Source: Oceanospirillum multiglobuliferum | GTDB lineage: Bacteria; Pseudomonadota; Gammaproteobacteria; Pseudomonadales; Halomonadaceae | Length of the DNA stretch: 64,000 bases | Reading direction: 5' to 3' | Assembly (NCBI RefSeq): GCF_900167095.1 | Contig: NZ_FUXG01000004.1 | Coordinates: forward strand, 90,795 to 154,794 | Shown here: positions 18,247-26,386 of the stretch, piece by piece | How the letters are laid out: each line of letters begins with the position of its first letter | How positions within the stretch are numbered: the stretch's first letter is position 1 | Notes under the pieces: generated by a model | What the model was told of the DNA's origin: nothing | The model's database searches: none | Seen by the model: only the letters and a program-made list of their open reading frames with translations | Position numbers and translations under genes: made by a program

Positions 18247-19074
18247 TTAAGGTAAGCGGAAAAAGCGCTGGGCATTATCACTGGTCTGTTGCGCTAAAGA
18301 TAACTCATCTTGATTTAAGCACTGACTCATTTGCTTTAACACCCAAGGTAAGTAGGCTGGCTCGTTACTGCGACTCTTCGGTTTGGGTTGCATATTGCGT
18401 GGTAATAAATAAGGGGCATCAGTTTCTAGCATTAAGCGTGCCGTTGGAATATTTTTTACCAACTGCTGCAACTCTAATCCTCGACGCTCGTCACAGACCC
18501 AACCTGTTATACCGATATAACAGTCTAAATCTAAATAGCCAAACAACGCTTTTTGATCCCCAGTAAAACAATGAATCACAGCGTCAACAATATTGTCGCG
18601 ATAATACCTAAGTATCTCAGACTGCTTGGAAAACGCATCACGCTCATGTAGAAACATCGGCTTTTTCAGTTCAACAGCCAACTCAATTTGACGTTCAAAA
18701 GCATTAACTTGTTGCTCAGGTGTTGAAAAATTGCGATTAAAATCTAGCCCTGTTTCACCGATGGCTACACAAGATTTATCTTGAGCAAGATTAAATAAGG
18801 TTTGATATGTACTTTTTTGAAATTGACTACTGTCATGAGGGTGTACACCTGCAGTGAAATAAAGCTGCCCAGGATATTTCTCACACAAGACTTGCGCGGC
18901 TTCTGACTCTTCTACGGAAGTGCCTGTTACAATTAGCGTTTTAACCTGAGCCTGTTGCGCACGTGTTAGCACTTCATCTAATTGATGGGAAAAACGAGAG
19001 TTAGTTAAGTTGACACCAATATCCACAAGTGGCGCGGGAGCGATTAATAGCTGATTTTGTGTATTTACAGACAT
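18247..19074 (-). CDS. tatD: TatD-family metal-dependent DNase/hydrolase
   Basis: A TIM-barrel metallohydrolase with 3'-5' exonuclease activity in characterised members, used in DNA repair and degradation. The motifs run in order: LVDIGVNLTNSRF (typical TatD start), AGVHPHD, GETGLDFNRN, FLHERDAF, IHCFTG and LETDAPYL, supplying the metal ligands. With the ATG at 19074 the protein has 275 residues (E. coli TatD, 260). A TTG eleven codons upstream is possible but overlaps the divergent cheV promoter region. The MSVNTQNQ start follows AGGA at a rather long spacing. Confidence 0.9.
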   Translation of the reverse strand: MSVNTQNQLLIAPAPLVDIGVNLTNSRFSHQLDEVLTRAQQAQVKTLIVTGTSVEESEAAQVLCEKYPGQLYFTAGVHPHDSSQFQKSTYQTLFNLAQDKSCVAIGETGLDFNRNFSTPEQQVNAFERQIELAVELKKPMFLHERDAFSKQSEILRYYRDNIVDAVIHCFTGDQKALFGYLDLDCYIGITGWVCDERRGLELQQLVKNIPTARLMLETDAPYLLPRNMQPKPKSRSNEPAYLPWVLKQMSQCLNQDELSLAQQTSDNAQRFFRLP

Positions 19075-19188
19075 TTGAGTTGGAATCCTGATAGAAAAAG
19101 CCGTCAAATTTAACTACTATTGTCTTTCGGAAGGAAGTGTAACTGTGGCGAAAGCCTCATTTCGATAACATCAAGATTGGAGCGACCC

Positions 19189-20124
19189 ATGGCAGGGGTA
19201 TTAGCAAGTGTAGATTCTCGAACCCAGCTAGTAGGTGAAAACCGCCTAGAGCTGCTGATGTTCCGTTTGCTCACAGGGCAGCTTTTTGCCATTAACGTAT
19301 TTAAAATTCAGGAAGTGATGCGCCTTCCTGCTTTGTCTAATCTTCCTCATCATCATCCCTACGTTGTTGGTGTAACGCATTTGCGTGGACAGACTGTGAC
19401 TGTTATCAACTTGAGTCAGGCTATCGGTATGCCTGCACTTAAGCCAACAGAAAACAGTAACTTGATTGTGACTGAGTACAATAATTCGATTCAGGCATTT
19501 TTGGTGGGTGGCGTTGATCGCATCATCAATATGAACTGGGATCAAATTATGCCACCACCACGCACCACAGGGCGTTCTCACTATTTAACGGCAATCACTC
19601 GTGTAGATGATCAAATTGTTGAGATTATTGATGTCGAGAAGGTGCTAGCTGAAATATCACCCTATACAATTACACTTGATACAGAAAGCATGGATGACCG
19701 TATTCTAAATGCCGCTAAGGATATGGAAATATTGATGGTAGATGATTCATCTACTGCGCGCAGCCAAGTAAAAGAAACCTTGAGTCAGCTGGGCATTACC
19801 ATCCATGAATCACGTGATGGCCGTGAAGGACTTGACAAGCTGAAGGCATGGGCTGATGCAGGTGAAGACGTTCCAAGAAAGCTGTTAATGTTAATTACCG
19901 ATGCTGAAATGCCAGAAATGGATGGCTATCGTTTAACGCGTGAAATTCGTGAAGACCCACGTCTGAAGGATCTATTTATTGTTCTGCATACTTCATTAAG
20001 CGGCAGTTTTAACAAGGCGATGGTACAAAAAGTAGGCTGCGATGATTTCTTGTCTAAATTCCAGCCCAAACAATTATTTGAAGTTGTCAGTCGTCGCATT
20101 GCCGATGTACAGGGCATCGAGTAG
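19189..20124 (+). CDS. cheV: CheV-type chemotaxis coupling protein (CheW-REC)
   Basis: A 311-residue fusion of a CheW domain (about 30-175) and a receiver domain (about 185-305). The receiver shows MVDDSSTARSQ with the acidic pair, the phospho-acceptor Asp near residue 238 in LITDAEMPEMDG, and the HTSLSG and FLSKF segments with the conserved Thr/Ser and Lys. CheV couples receptors to CheA and buffers phosphate flow. GGAG six bases before the ATG fixes the start; an upstream in-frame TTG is rejected. No other chemotaxis gene is nearby. Confidence 0.92.
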   Translation: MAGVLASVDSRTQLVGENRLELLMFRLLTGQLFAINVFKIQEVMRLPALSNLPHHHPYVVGVTHLRGQTVTVINLSQAIGMPALKPTENSNLIVTEYNNSIQAFLVGGVDRIINMNWDQIMPPPRTTGRSHYLTAITRVDDQIVEIIDVEKVLAEISPYTITLDTESMDDRILNAAKDMEILMVDDSSTARSQVKETLSQLGITIHESRDGREGLDKLKAWADAGEDVPRKLLMLITDAEMPEMDGYRLTREIREDPRLKDLFIVLHTSLSGSFNKAMVQKVGCDDFLSKFQPKQLFEVVSRRIADVQGIE

Positions 20125-20146
20125 TCGCAAGCTTAATACCAGATCA

Positions 20147-20174
20147 AAAACCCCAGTTAAAAAGCTGGGGTTTT
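20147..20174. terminator. Intrinsic terminator of cheV
   Basis: AAAACCCCAG/CTGGGGTTTT stem with flanking A and T tracts, 23 bases after the cheV stop; it can work in both directions. Confidence 0.85.
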
Positions 20175-20255
20175 GCTGTATAAACCAATGTTGCTGACAG
20201 CAGAGACTGCTGTTGAAAATTAGTGCACACTTTCCATAGACACAACCCCGCACAT

Positions 20256-21065
20256 TTATTGAGGTTGTACTCCACTTGCTTTTACGACTTGATCAGGAAG
20301 ATTAGAAGCAGCCGCTAATACACCTAATGACACCAAGCTTTGATAGCTTGCCATCAGCTTATTCATCACCTGCTGGGCATTAGGGATTTGCTGGCTATTA
20401 ATATGGAAATAAAGAGGAACGCGCTCTAGCGTGTACGAGTTAACCGCTTTTGCACTGCGCCCCAACTCTTTTTCACCCGCAGCGAAATTAACATCATAGA
20501 GCAAAGCATAATCAGCGCGATTAGCCTCTAACATTCTAATGGCACTACTAAAACTATCCACTTCAATCATAACAAGCTTATCCTGATTATGATCCAACCA
20601 AGATCTAAGCCCTCCGTAGCCATAACCCCTCATTACGACAACTTTTTTGCCTAACAAACTTTCTTTTGTTAGAGACTGCTTTTGGACTTGATGCGAATAC
20701 AAGTTCAGAATCATTTCCGATACTGGGACGGGGCTAGACAGTATCGTACCAGATGCTTCTAGCAAGGGGTTTTTCACCAAAATACTGCTGTCGTACATCC
20801 CATCGGTTAGGGCTTTCATCACTCTTTTTGCGGGAATAATAGCGCCATCCCATCCAAAGCCAGCGTGCTCAACAATTAAAGCATAAAGCCGAACCAACTC
20901 ACCAGAGGGCTTACCATCTGCATCTGCATAATAGTAAGGAGCGAACTTTGGCCCAGCTAAATTTAGCTTTAAAGGAGTGCCAGCCAAGCTTTGCATTGAA
21001 ACTATCGTCAGTAGAAGAATGCCGAGAAATTTGACCAGTGAGTCTAAGCCTTTGCTCTTCACCAT
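20256..21065 (-). CDS. Periplasmic solute-binding protein, family 3
   Basis: A 269-residue exported protein with a signal peptide ending near SMQSLAG. The body follows the family-3 amino-acid-binding fold: FAPYYYADADGKPSGELVRLY at the front, then LLGKKVVVMRGYGYGG and the ADYALLYD segment. Similar stand-alone proteins occur in Shewanella, Vibrio and Marinobacter and often have no ABC partner. Ligand unknown. GAGGGA precedes the ATG. No permease is adjacent; the cytochrome genes upstream are 250 bases away. Confidence 0.8.
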   Translation of the reverse strand: MVKSKGLDSLVKFLGILLLTIVSMQSLAGTPLKLNLAGPKFAPYYYADADGKPSGELVRLYALIVEHAGFGWDGAIIPAKRVMKALTDGMYDSSILVKNPLLEASGTILSSPVPVSEMILNLYSHQVQKQSLTKESLLGKKVVVMRGYGYGGLRSWLDHNQDKLVMIEVDSFSSAIRMLEANRADYALLYDVNFAAGEKELGRSAKAVNSYTLERVPLYFHINSQQIPNAQQVMNKLMASYQSLVSLGVLAAASNLPDQVVKASGVQPQ

Positions 21066-21270
21066 TGGAGTTCCCTCCCATTTAGGCTGCCAAAATTTAT
21101 AAGCGGTATTAGATGACTATAAACAGATTTTGATTACAGAATACTAGCAAATTTTAACATATTGTACCGAAAACAGCTCAGCGAGTTAAAAAAGGGGGGC
21201 TACAACCTTGGTTTGAATTTTGCGGCCTGTACTTACGATACGCATACTAAACTTTTCAGAATAGCTATCA

Positions 21271-21296
21271 AACCGCCCTCTTACACGAGGGCAGTT
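21271..21296 (-). terminator. Possible terminator downstream of the octaheme cytochrome gene
   Basis: AACCGCCCTC and GAGGGCAGTT form a ten-position stem with one mismatch around a six-base loop, 19 bases beyond the stop codon. The T-tract on the minus strand is poor. The rest of 21066-21314 shows no gene. Confidence 0.45.
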
Positions 21297-21314
21297 TGCT
21301 TGATAAAACAGAAA

Positions 21315-22658
21315 CTATTCTATTTTACCTGTTTCAAGGCGTTGCTTATGAATGGCTTGCAGTTTGTACAAATCTTGCTGCAATTCGAAGAAGCCATGCC
21401 AGTGGGCATAGTCCGGCGCTCCCATCATTGCACCATGACGCGCACGACGTCCTTCGTGGTGCCATAAGTGGTAGAACGTGATCTGGAACTCATCTGTCCA
21501 AGGATTATCTTTTAGTAAGCCTTTTTCTTTCAGCTCATCCAGCATTTTCTGCGCAGGTGCGTAGTACTCCACATTATACAGCTTGACTGCTTTGTCGCCT
21601 TGTTTGAAGAAGCCAGTTGTATGGGTGCTGCTGTGACAGGAGCTGCAAACTTGCTCCATTTTTTTACGACCTTCAACGCCATTACCAAGAAGCGGGCTCA
21701 TCACATCGTCTGAGTTGCGCACTTTTGACTCTTTTGCCCACAAGTTCCAATACAGGCGCTCACTGATATTGTGGGTAGTGCTCAGCTCACCGATGCCACT
21801 CATGTGGCAAGTCGCGCAAGTAGGTGCTCGGTAATCACCCGGCTCCCATCCATCAGAAGGTGAGTCCCACTTCCAGTTATTGCCATCAGCATTGAATACG
21901 TGGCCATGTTTACTATTGTTGAACACCTCAATATCCGGATGGTCTGGGCCTAAGTGGCAAGACGCACAGGCCGCAGGCTTACGAGCCTCAGCAATTGAGA
22001 ACTTGTGACGAGTATGACACGCCGCACAGTTGCCTGTTGAGCCATCGGGATAAATGTTACCCATACCTGCGTTTGGCCAAGTGGTTGGATCAGGTTTGCC
22101 TTCGGCATCCAGCTTGATCTTTGTGCCGTGGCATTGCATGCAGCCCGTTTCATCTGGTGCGTTGCCCAGTTCTTTATTATTGCGTCCCTCATGAAACTTC
22201 ACTAAAGCATGTAGACTATCTTTAGGGATAATCTGATGATAAGAGCGGAAGTGGCCACTTTTGTTAAATTGCTCCTGTTCCTGAGAGTGGCAACGGCCGC
22301 AGGTTGCAGGGGAAACCAGTGGAGAGATATAAACGTTTTTCAGGTCGCCTTTGTTGTGTAACTGGGCATCAGGCTCGCCTTTTCTGGCTTGGTGACAGTC
22401 ATTACAGCCTACGCCCACATGGCTATGGCGGCTGTCTTTCCAGTCGGCCACAATGCCTGGCTGCTCTTTTTGGTGGCAGCTAATACAGGCTTTATCCTCT
22501 TCACTTAAACCACGCTTAAAGTTAAGCGTCTTCACTTGGCTTAAGTCGATGCCTTTTGCCGCAGGTTCTTCTGCTTTGGCTGCATTGCTGGTGATTGCGA
22601 TCAGCAGCATCAGCACAAACATCAGGCTATACCTGATCAAATGCTTTGTAATTAACAT
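21315..22658 (-). CDS. Octaheme c-type cytochrome, hydroxylamine oxidoreductase (HAO) family
   Basis: A 447-residue periplasmic protein with a signal peptide cut near AAKA-E. Eight CXXCH haem motifs are visible at about residues 58, 85, 120, 173, 211, 231, 281 and 338, the number and distribution of the HAO family. The C-terminal region after haem 8 holds HLWHHEGRRARHGAMMG and PDYAHWHG. In ammonia oxidisers HAO oxidises hydroxylamine. In non-nitrifiers the relatives paired with a NapC/NrfH-type quinol dehydrogenase are thought to reduce nitrite or hydroxylamine. The tetraheme gene 34 bases upstream gives exactly that pairing, so a reductive role is inferred. Whether the crosslinking Tyr of true HAO is present needs an alignment. 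Confidence 0.88.
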   Translation of the reverse strand: MLITKHLIRYSLMFVLMLLIAITSNAAKAEEPAAKGIDLSQVKTLNFKRGLSEEDKACISCHQKEQPGIVADWKDSRHSHVGVGCNDCHQARKGEPDAQLHNKGDLKNVYISPLVSPATCGRCHSQEQEQFNKSGHFRSYHQIIPKDSLHALVKFHEGRNNKELGNAPDETGCMQCHGTKIKLDAEGKPDPTTWPNAGMGNIYPDGSTGNCAACHTRHKFSIAEARKPAACASCHLGPDHPDIEVFNNSKHGHVFNADGNNWKWDSPSDGWEPGDYRAPTCATCHMSGIGELSTTHNISERLYWNLWAKESKVRNSDDVMSPLLGNGVEGRKKMEQVCSSCHSSTHTTGFFKQGDKAVKLYNVEYYAPAQKMLDELKEKGLLKDNPWTDEFQITFYHLWHHEGRRARHGAMMGAPDYAHWHGFFELQQDLYKLQAIHKQRLETGKIE

Positions 22659-22692
22659 ATTAACCCCTTTGTCATCATTTTATCCCATCCAA

Positions 22693-23259
22693 TCACTGAG
22701 AGTTTTTCTCGCGAGCCATTGCCAGATGTCGCTTCATATCGTGATGACCGACTTGATGGCAATCGACACAAGATTTTTCGGTAGTGCCTTGGAAATAAGG
22801 TTTGTGAGCGACAAATTGTTTATTGTTGAGCTCAGAACCTGTCTGTAAGTTGTTGTGGCATTTCAGGCAGCCAGAGTCGTAAACATAGCGATTGGCATGT
22901 TCTAACTTTGCAATCCAGTCAACGTCTTCTGCTCCCAGTACATATTCTTTCCATACATCCCAAGCACCATTTTTAGCTTTCATATAGAGATAATTAACAT
23001 AGTTGTCTTGGGGGAGATGGCAATCTGTACAGAGGGCTTGCACGCCTTTTGTTGATCGTCCGCCGTGAATGTCTTCTAGAAATGAGGCTTGCATGGGTTT
23101 CATGCTGTGGCAGCTGCCGCAAAAGGCTTGGTCTGATGTGGCGTGCAAGGCATAGTCAGTGCCCATCCAGCTCAAAACAACACCTAAGCCGATGGCAGAT
23201 AGAACGGTTGCCAACATGATAAGAGAGCGTAGGCCTCTGTTTTTTCTACGTCTATTCAA
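22693..23259 (-). CDS. Tetraheme NapC/NirT-family quinol dehydrogenase
   Basis: A membrane-anchored cytochrome of about 188 residues: a short basic N-terminus, one helix (LRSLIMLATVLSAIGLGVVL) and four CXXCH motifs (CGSCH, CTDCH, CLKCH, CVDCH). This is the NapC/NrfH/HaoC pattern, taking electrons from menaquinol/ubiquinol and passing them to the periplasmic octaheme enzyme encoded 34 bases downstream. The start was placed at a TTG at 23259, seven bases after GGGAG. The open frame continues upstream to 23397, but that would put a long, basic, helix-less extension before the anchor. An inverted repeat overlaps the ribosome site. Confidence 0.82.
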   Translation of the reverse strand: MNRRRKNRGLRSLIMLATVLSAIGLGVVLSWMGTDYALHATSDQAFCGSCHSMKPMQASFLEDIHGGRSTKGVQALCTDCHLPQDNYVNYLYMKAKNGAWDVWKEYVLGAEDVDWIAKLEHANRYVYDSGCLKCHNNLQTGSELNNKQFVAHKPYFQGTTEKSCVDCHQVGHHDMKRHLAMAREKNSQ

Positions 23260-23270
23260 AACAATACTCC

Positions 23271-23292
23271 CTTTGTGGGTATACCCGCAAAG
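23271..23292 (-). promoter_or_regulatory. 22-base inverted repeat overlapping the ribosome site of the NapC-like gene
   Basis: Arms CTTTGTGGGTA and TACCCGCAAAG match at 10 of 11 positions with no loop. On the minus strand the end of the repeat runs straight into the GGGAG ribosome site. It could be an operator or an RNA hairpin controlling translation. Confidence 0.5.
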
Positions 23293-23357
23293 AGTAGCGT
23301 TATGCTTTAACTTTCGCCAGAAAAGTTCATTTTTGCGCTCGAAAAAATATCTTTTTC

Positions 23358-23371
23358 TAGACCAAGGTCTA
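23358..23371. promoter_or_regulatory. 14-base perfect palindrome in the cytochrome/paa divergent region
   Basis: TAGACCAAGGTCTA is a perfect palindrome 99-112 bases upstream of the NapC-like start, in the position expected of an activator or repressor site. I do not recognise the regulator. The rest of the 428-base divergent region (23260-23687) has no gene that I can support. Confidence 0.45.
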
Positions 23372-23687
23372 TGTTTTGGCATTTTAATTCGAAACATTCA
23401 CATGATTTTCGATTGGATGTCGTCTCGCTTATATAAAGCGATACATGATTAATGTTTTGTTTTTTTAATTGGTGTCATATAATGGCGAGCCTTTGATAGC
23501 AAAAGTCATCACAATTTGCTGATACTGCCTATTATATAGTAAAGGGTACACCTGCTTTCGGTGGGTGTTGTCTCAATTAACAGATTTGCTGCAACCTGCT
23601 AACAGCATGATACAAAACTGTCATCAGATTTATCTGAATCAGTGACATGGCTTGGCAGATTATAATAAAAGATCGGAGAGCATAGAT

Positions 23688-24629
23688 ATGACGCCCGAAG
23701 AACAGAATTTCATGCGTAAGATCGAAGCGGAAGAAAAGATCGAACCGAAAGACTGGATGCCTGATGCTTACCGCAAGAATCTGATTCGTCAGATTTCTCA
23801 GCATGCGCACTCTGAAGTGATTGGTATGCAACCAGAAGGTAACTACATTACTCGTGCACCTTCTCTACGCCGTAAAGCGGTACTGATCTCTAAGGTACAG
23901 GATGAAGCCGGACACGGTCTTTATCTTTACAGTGCAGCAGAAACACTGGGTATCTCGCGCTCAGAGATGATCGAGCAACTGCAAAGCGGTAAGGCGAAGT
24001 ACTCCTCTATTTTCAACTATCCTGTATTGACTTGGGCAGACATTGCTGCAATCGGTTGGTTGGTAGACGGTGCTGCAATTGTTAACCAGGTTTCACTGCA
24101 ACGCACCTCTTATGGCCCATATTCACGCGGCATGATTCGTATTTGTAAAGAAGAGTCTTTTCACCAGCGTCAGGGTTACGAAGCAATGTTGGCCTTGGCC
24201 AAAGGTTCTCCTGAGCAAAAAGCGATGGCACAGGATGCATTGAACCGCTTCTACTGGCCTGCGCTGATGATGTTTGGCCCACATGACTCTGACTCGGCAC
24301 ACTCGCAAAAGTCGATGGAGTGGAAGATCAAGCGTGAAACCAACGATGACTTGCGTCAGAAGTTTGTTGATCAAACCGTTAAGCAAATTGAGGTACTGGG
24401 TCTGGATCACCCTGATCAAGCGATCAAATGGAACGAAGCCCGTGGTCACTATGACAGTTCAGACCTGAACTGGGATGAGTTCTGGAGCGTGATCAATGGC
24501 AACGGCCACTGCAACCGCCAGCGCATTGAACACCATATTGCCGCTCATGACGAAGGTGAGTGGGTACGTGATGCCATCACTGCATATAACGAAAAGAAAA
24601 GAGCGAAAAAAGCTCAACAAGCAGCGTAA
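23688..24629 (+). CDS. paaA: 1,2-phenylacetyl-CoA epoxidase, catalytic subunit A
   Basis: Catalytic diiron subunit of the multicomponent monooxygenase that epoxidises phenylacetyl-CoA, the ring-activating step of aerobic phenylacetate breakdown. It has 313 residues (E. coli, 309). Diiron ligands are in segments such as [13 protein letters not shown] and [44 protein letters not shown] is strongly conserved (shown here only as its named parts). The ATG at 23688 follows GGAG at nine bases and is preferred over a TTG twelve codons upstream. First gene of paaABCDE. Confidence 0.97.
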   Translation: MTPEEQNFMRKIEAEEKIEPKDWMPDAYRKNLIRQISQHAHSEVIGMQPEGNYITRAPSLRRKAVLISKVQDEAGHGLYLYSAAETLGISRSEMIEQLQSGKAKYSSIFNYPVLTWADIAAIGWLVDGAAIVNQVSLQRTSYGPYSRGMIRICKEESFHQRQGYEAMLALAKGSPEQKAMAQDALNRFYWPALMMFGPHDSDSAHSQKSMEWKIKRETNDDLRQKFVDQTVKQIEVLGLDHPDQAIKWNEARGHYDSSDLNWDEFWSVINGNGHCNRQRIEHHIAAHDEGEWVRDAITAYNEKKRAKKAQQAA

Positions 24630-24643
24630 AGGGGAGAACAAAG

Positions 24644-24934
24644 ATGTCTGTTACTGAAAAATTAGAACTATTTGAAGTGTTTGTCCGTTCAAAGCGTGGT
24701 CTTGATCACAAGCACGTTGGTAGCCTTCACGCTGAAGATCATGAGCAAGCCCTAGAGTATGCGCGTGATTGCTACACTCGCCGCAGCGAAGGTGTGAGCA
24801 TTTGGGTGATCAAGTCTTCTGATATCTGCGCCTCACAAGAAGATGATGCAGATTGCTTCTATGATCCAAACGATGACAAGCCATATCGTCATGCCACTTA
24901 TTACGTCCTACCTGACCCTGTAAACAACATGTAA
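24644..24934 (+). CDS. paaB: 1,2-phenylacetyl-CoA epoxidase, subunit B
   Basis: A 96-residue small subunit, the family's normal size (E. coli PaaB, 95). Hallmarks are the start FEVFVRSKRGLDHKHVGSLH, ALEYARDCYTRR and the SIWVI strand. PaaB bridges PaaAC heterodimers in the epoxidase complex and has no catalytic residues. It begins 14 bases after the paaA stop with a GGGGAG ribosome site, so it is translated as part of the operon. Confidence 0.97.
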   Translation: MSVTEKLELFEVFVRSKRGLDHKHVGSLHAEDHEQALEYARDCYTRRSEGVSIWVIKSSDICASQEDDADCFYDPNDDKPYRHATYYVLPDPVNNM

Positions 24935-24970
24935 TACAGCGGTTTTTAATTGAGGTTAGGAGTGAAAATA

Positions 24971-25735
24971 ATGAGTGAAGCAATTAAAGCGGCAACGCTT
25001 GAATACGCCACCCGCTTGGGTGATGACTCAGTGGTACTGGGTCACCGCATTTCAGAATGGATCAGCTATGGCCCATTTCTAGAAGAAGATATTGCCTATG
25101 GCAACGTCTCTCTCGACTATATTGGCCGTGCGCGCATGTTCTACACCTATGCAGCAGAGCTGGCGAATGATGGTCGCGATGAAGACGACTTCGCCTATAT
25201 GCGTAATGATCGCGAATACCGCAACCTGCTGTTAATGGAGATGCCGAAAGGTGACTTCGCTTACTCTCAGGTGCGCCAACTGTTTGCAGATGTGTATTAC
25301 ACCTATGTGTTGCCAGAACTGTTGCAGTCAAAAGATGAGACTTTATCGGCAATTGCTGCGAAAGCGATCAAAGAAACCAAATACCACCTACGCCGTAGCC
25401 GTGACTGGGTACTGCGCCTTGGTGATGGCACTGAAGAGAGCCATAAGCGCACACAGAAAGCGGTCGACGCGCTGTGGGGTTACACCCATGAGCTGTTCGA
25501 TATGGATGAAACAGAGCAGATGTTAGCTGACGCAGGCATCGCAGTTGATGTTTCAAAGCTGCGCGGTGCTTGGTTGGCGAAAGTCACCGAAATCCTAACG
25601 GAAGCGACTCTGACTGTACCTGCCGATGACTGGGCAGTACGCGGTGGTCGCGTGGGTTACCACACTGAAAACTTAGGCCATATGTTGACTGAGATGCAGA
25701 TCGTGCATCGTTCATTCCCAGGTTGTAAGTGGTAA
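24971..25735 (+). CDS. paaC: 1,2-phenylacetyl-CoA epoxidase, structural subunit C
   Basis: A ferritin-like subunit of 254 residues (E. coli, 248) that lost catalytic iron binding and stabilises PaaA. LGHRISEWISYGPFLEEDIA, SLDYIGRARMFYTYAAEL and KETKYHLRRSRDWVLRLGDG-type segments are diagnostic. The ATG at 24971 follows AGGAGTGAAAATA and is chosen over an ATG seven codons upstream. Operon position between paaB and paaD is the standard one. Confidence 0.97.
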   Translation: MSEAIKAATLEYATRLGDDSVVLGHRISEWISYGPFLEEDIAYGNVSLDYIGRARMFYTYAAELANDGRDEDDFAYMRNDREYRNLLLMEMPKGDFAYSQVRQLFADVYYTYVLPELLQSKDETLSAIAAKAIKETKYHLRRSRDWVLRLGDGTEESHKRTQKAVDALWGYTHELFDMDETEQMLADAGIAVDVSKLRGAWLAKVTEILTEATLTVPADDWAVRGGRVGYHTENLGHMLTEMQIVHRSFPGCKW

Positions 25736-25796
25736 CACTGCTCGATTGTGAGCAGAGGTTGTAATCCGTAATCGTGAATCCATAGGTAATGAGTCA

Positions 25797-26336
25797 ATGA
25801 CAGAAATCCCGCTGATGCCCGTTGAGCAATATGAGCGTCTACAACAGCGCAATGATGACCGTGTCAAAGCGCTTTGGGATCTTTTGGATGCCGTCACAGA
25901 TCCAGAAGTTCCCGTCTTGACTTTGTGGGACTTGGGTGTGTTGCGCAATATTGAGCGTGATGGTGAGCAGGTGATTGTCACCATTACGCCCACGTACTCA
26001 GGCTGCCCTGCGATGAACACAATGGCAGACGACATCACTCAAACGCTGAAGGACGCTGGTTTTGATCAAGTACAAATCAAAACCGAACTGGCGCCTGCTT
26101 GGAGTTCTGAGTGGATGACTCAGGAAGGTCGCCGTAAGCTACGCAACTACGGCATTGCGCCACCTGAGGATGCTGAACTTGACGAAGATGGCTTAACGCC
26201 AGATGCGCATGCTCAGTGCCCACATTGTCGTTCTCGTAATACAAGACGGATTAGCGAGTTTGGCTCAACAGCCTGTAAGGCTTTGTTCCAGTGCAACGAT
26301 TGCAACGAGCCGTTTGATTACTTTAAGAAGATCTAA
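25797..26336 (+). CDS. paaD: Phenylacetate degradation protein PaaD (iron-sulfur maturation)
   Basis: A 179-residue protein with an N-terminal MIP18/DUF59 domain (WDLLDAVTDPEVPVLTLWDLGVLRN near residues 23-48, and TPTYSGCPAMNTM) and a C-terminal cysteine cluster (CPHCRSRNTR...ACKALFQCNDC), the usual PaaD arrangement. It is thought to help insert or repair the iron-sulfur cluster of the PaaE reductase. E. coli PaaD has 165-167 residues. It follows paaC by 61 bases. Confidence 0.95.
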   Translation: MTEIPLMPVEQYERLQQRNDDRVKALWDLLDAVTDPEVPVLTLWDLGVLRNIERDGEQVIVTITPTYSGCPAMNTMADDITQTLKDAGFDQVQIKTELAPAWSSEWMTQEGRRKLRNYGIAPPEDAELDEDGLTPDAHAQCPHCRSRNTRRISEFGSTACKALFQCNDCNEPFDYFKKI

Positions 26337-26386
26337 GCGCGGATCGCCTTAGTGCTTCAAAAAATATAAAAGATATAGGTGACACC

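Noticed and set aside
23260-23397. N-terminal extension of the NapC-like protein
   Set aside because: The extension is basic and lacks any family feature, and a GGGAG site marks the internal TTG.
23398-23687. FNR/CRP-type site between the cytochrome and paa operons
   Set aside because: Only half-sites such as TTGAT were found with no properly spaced partner.
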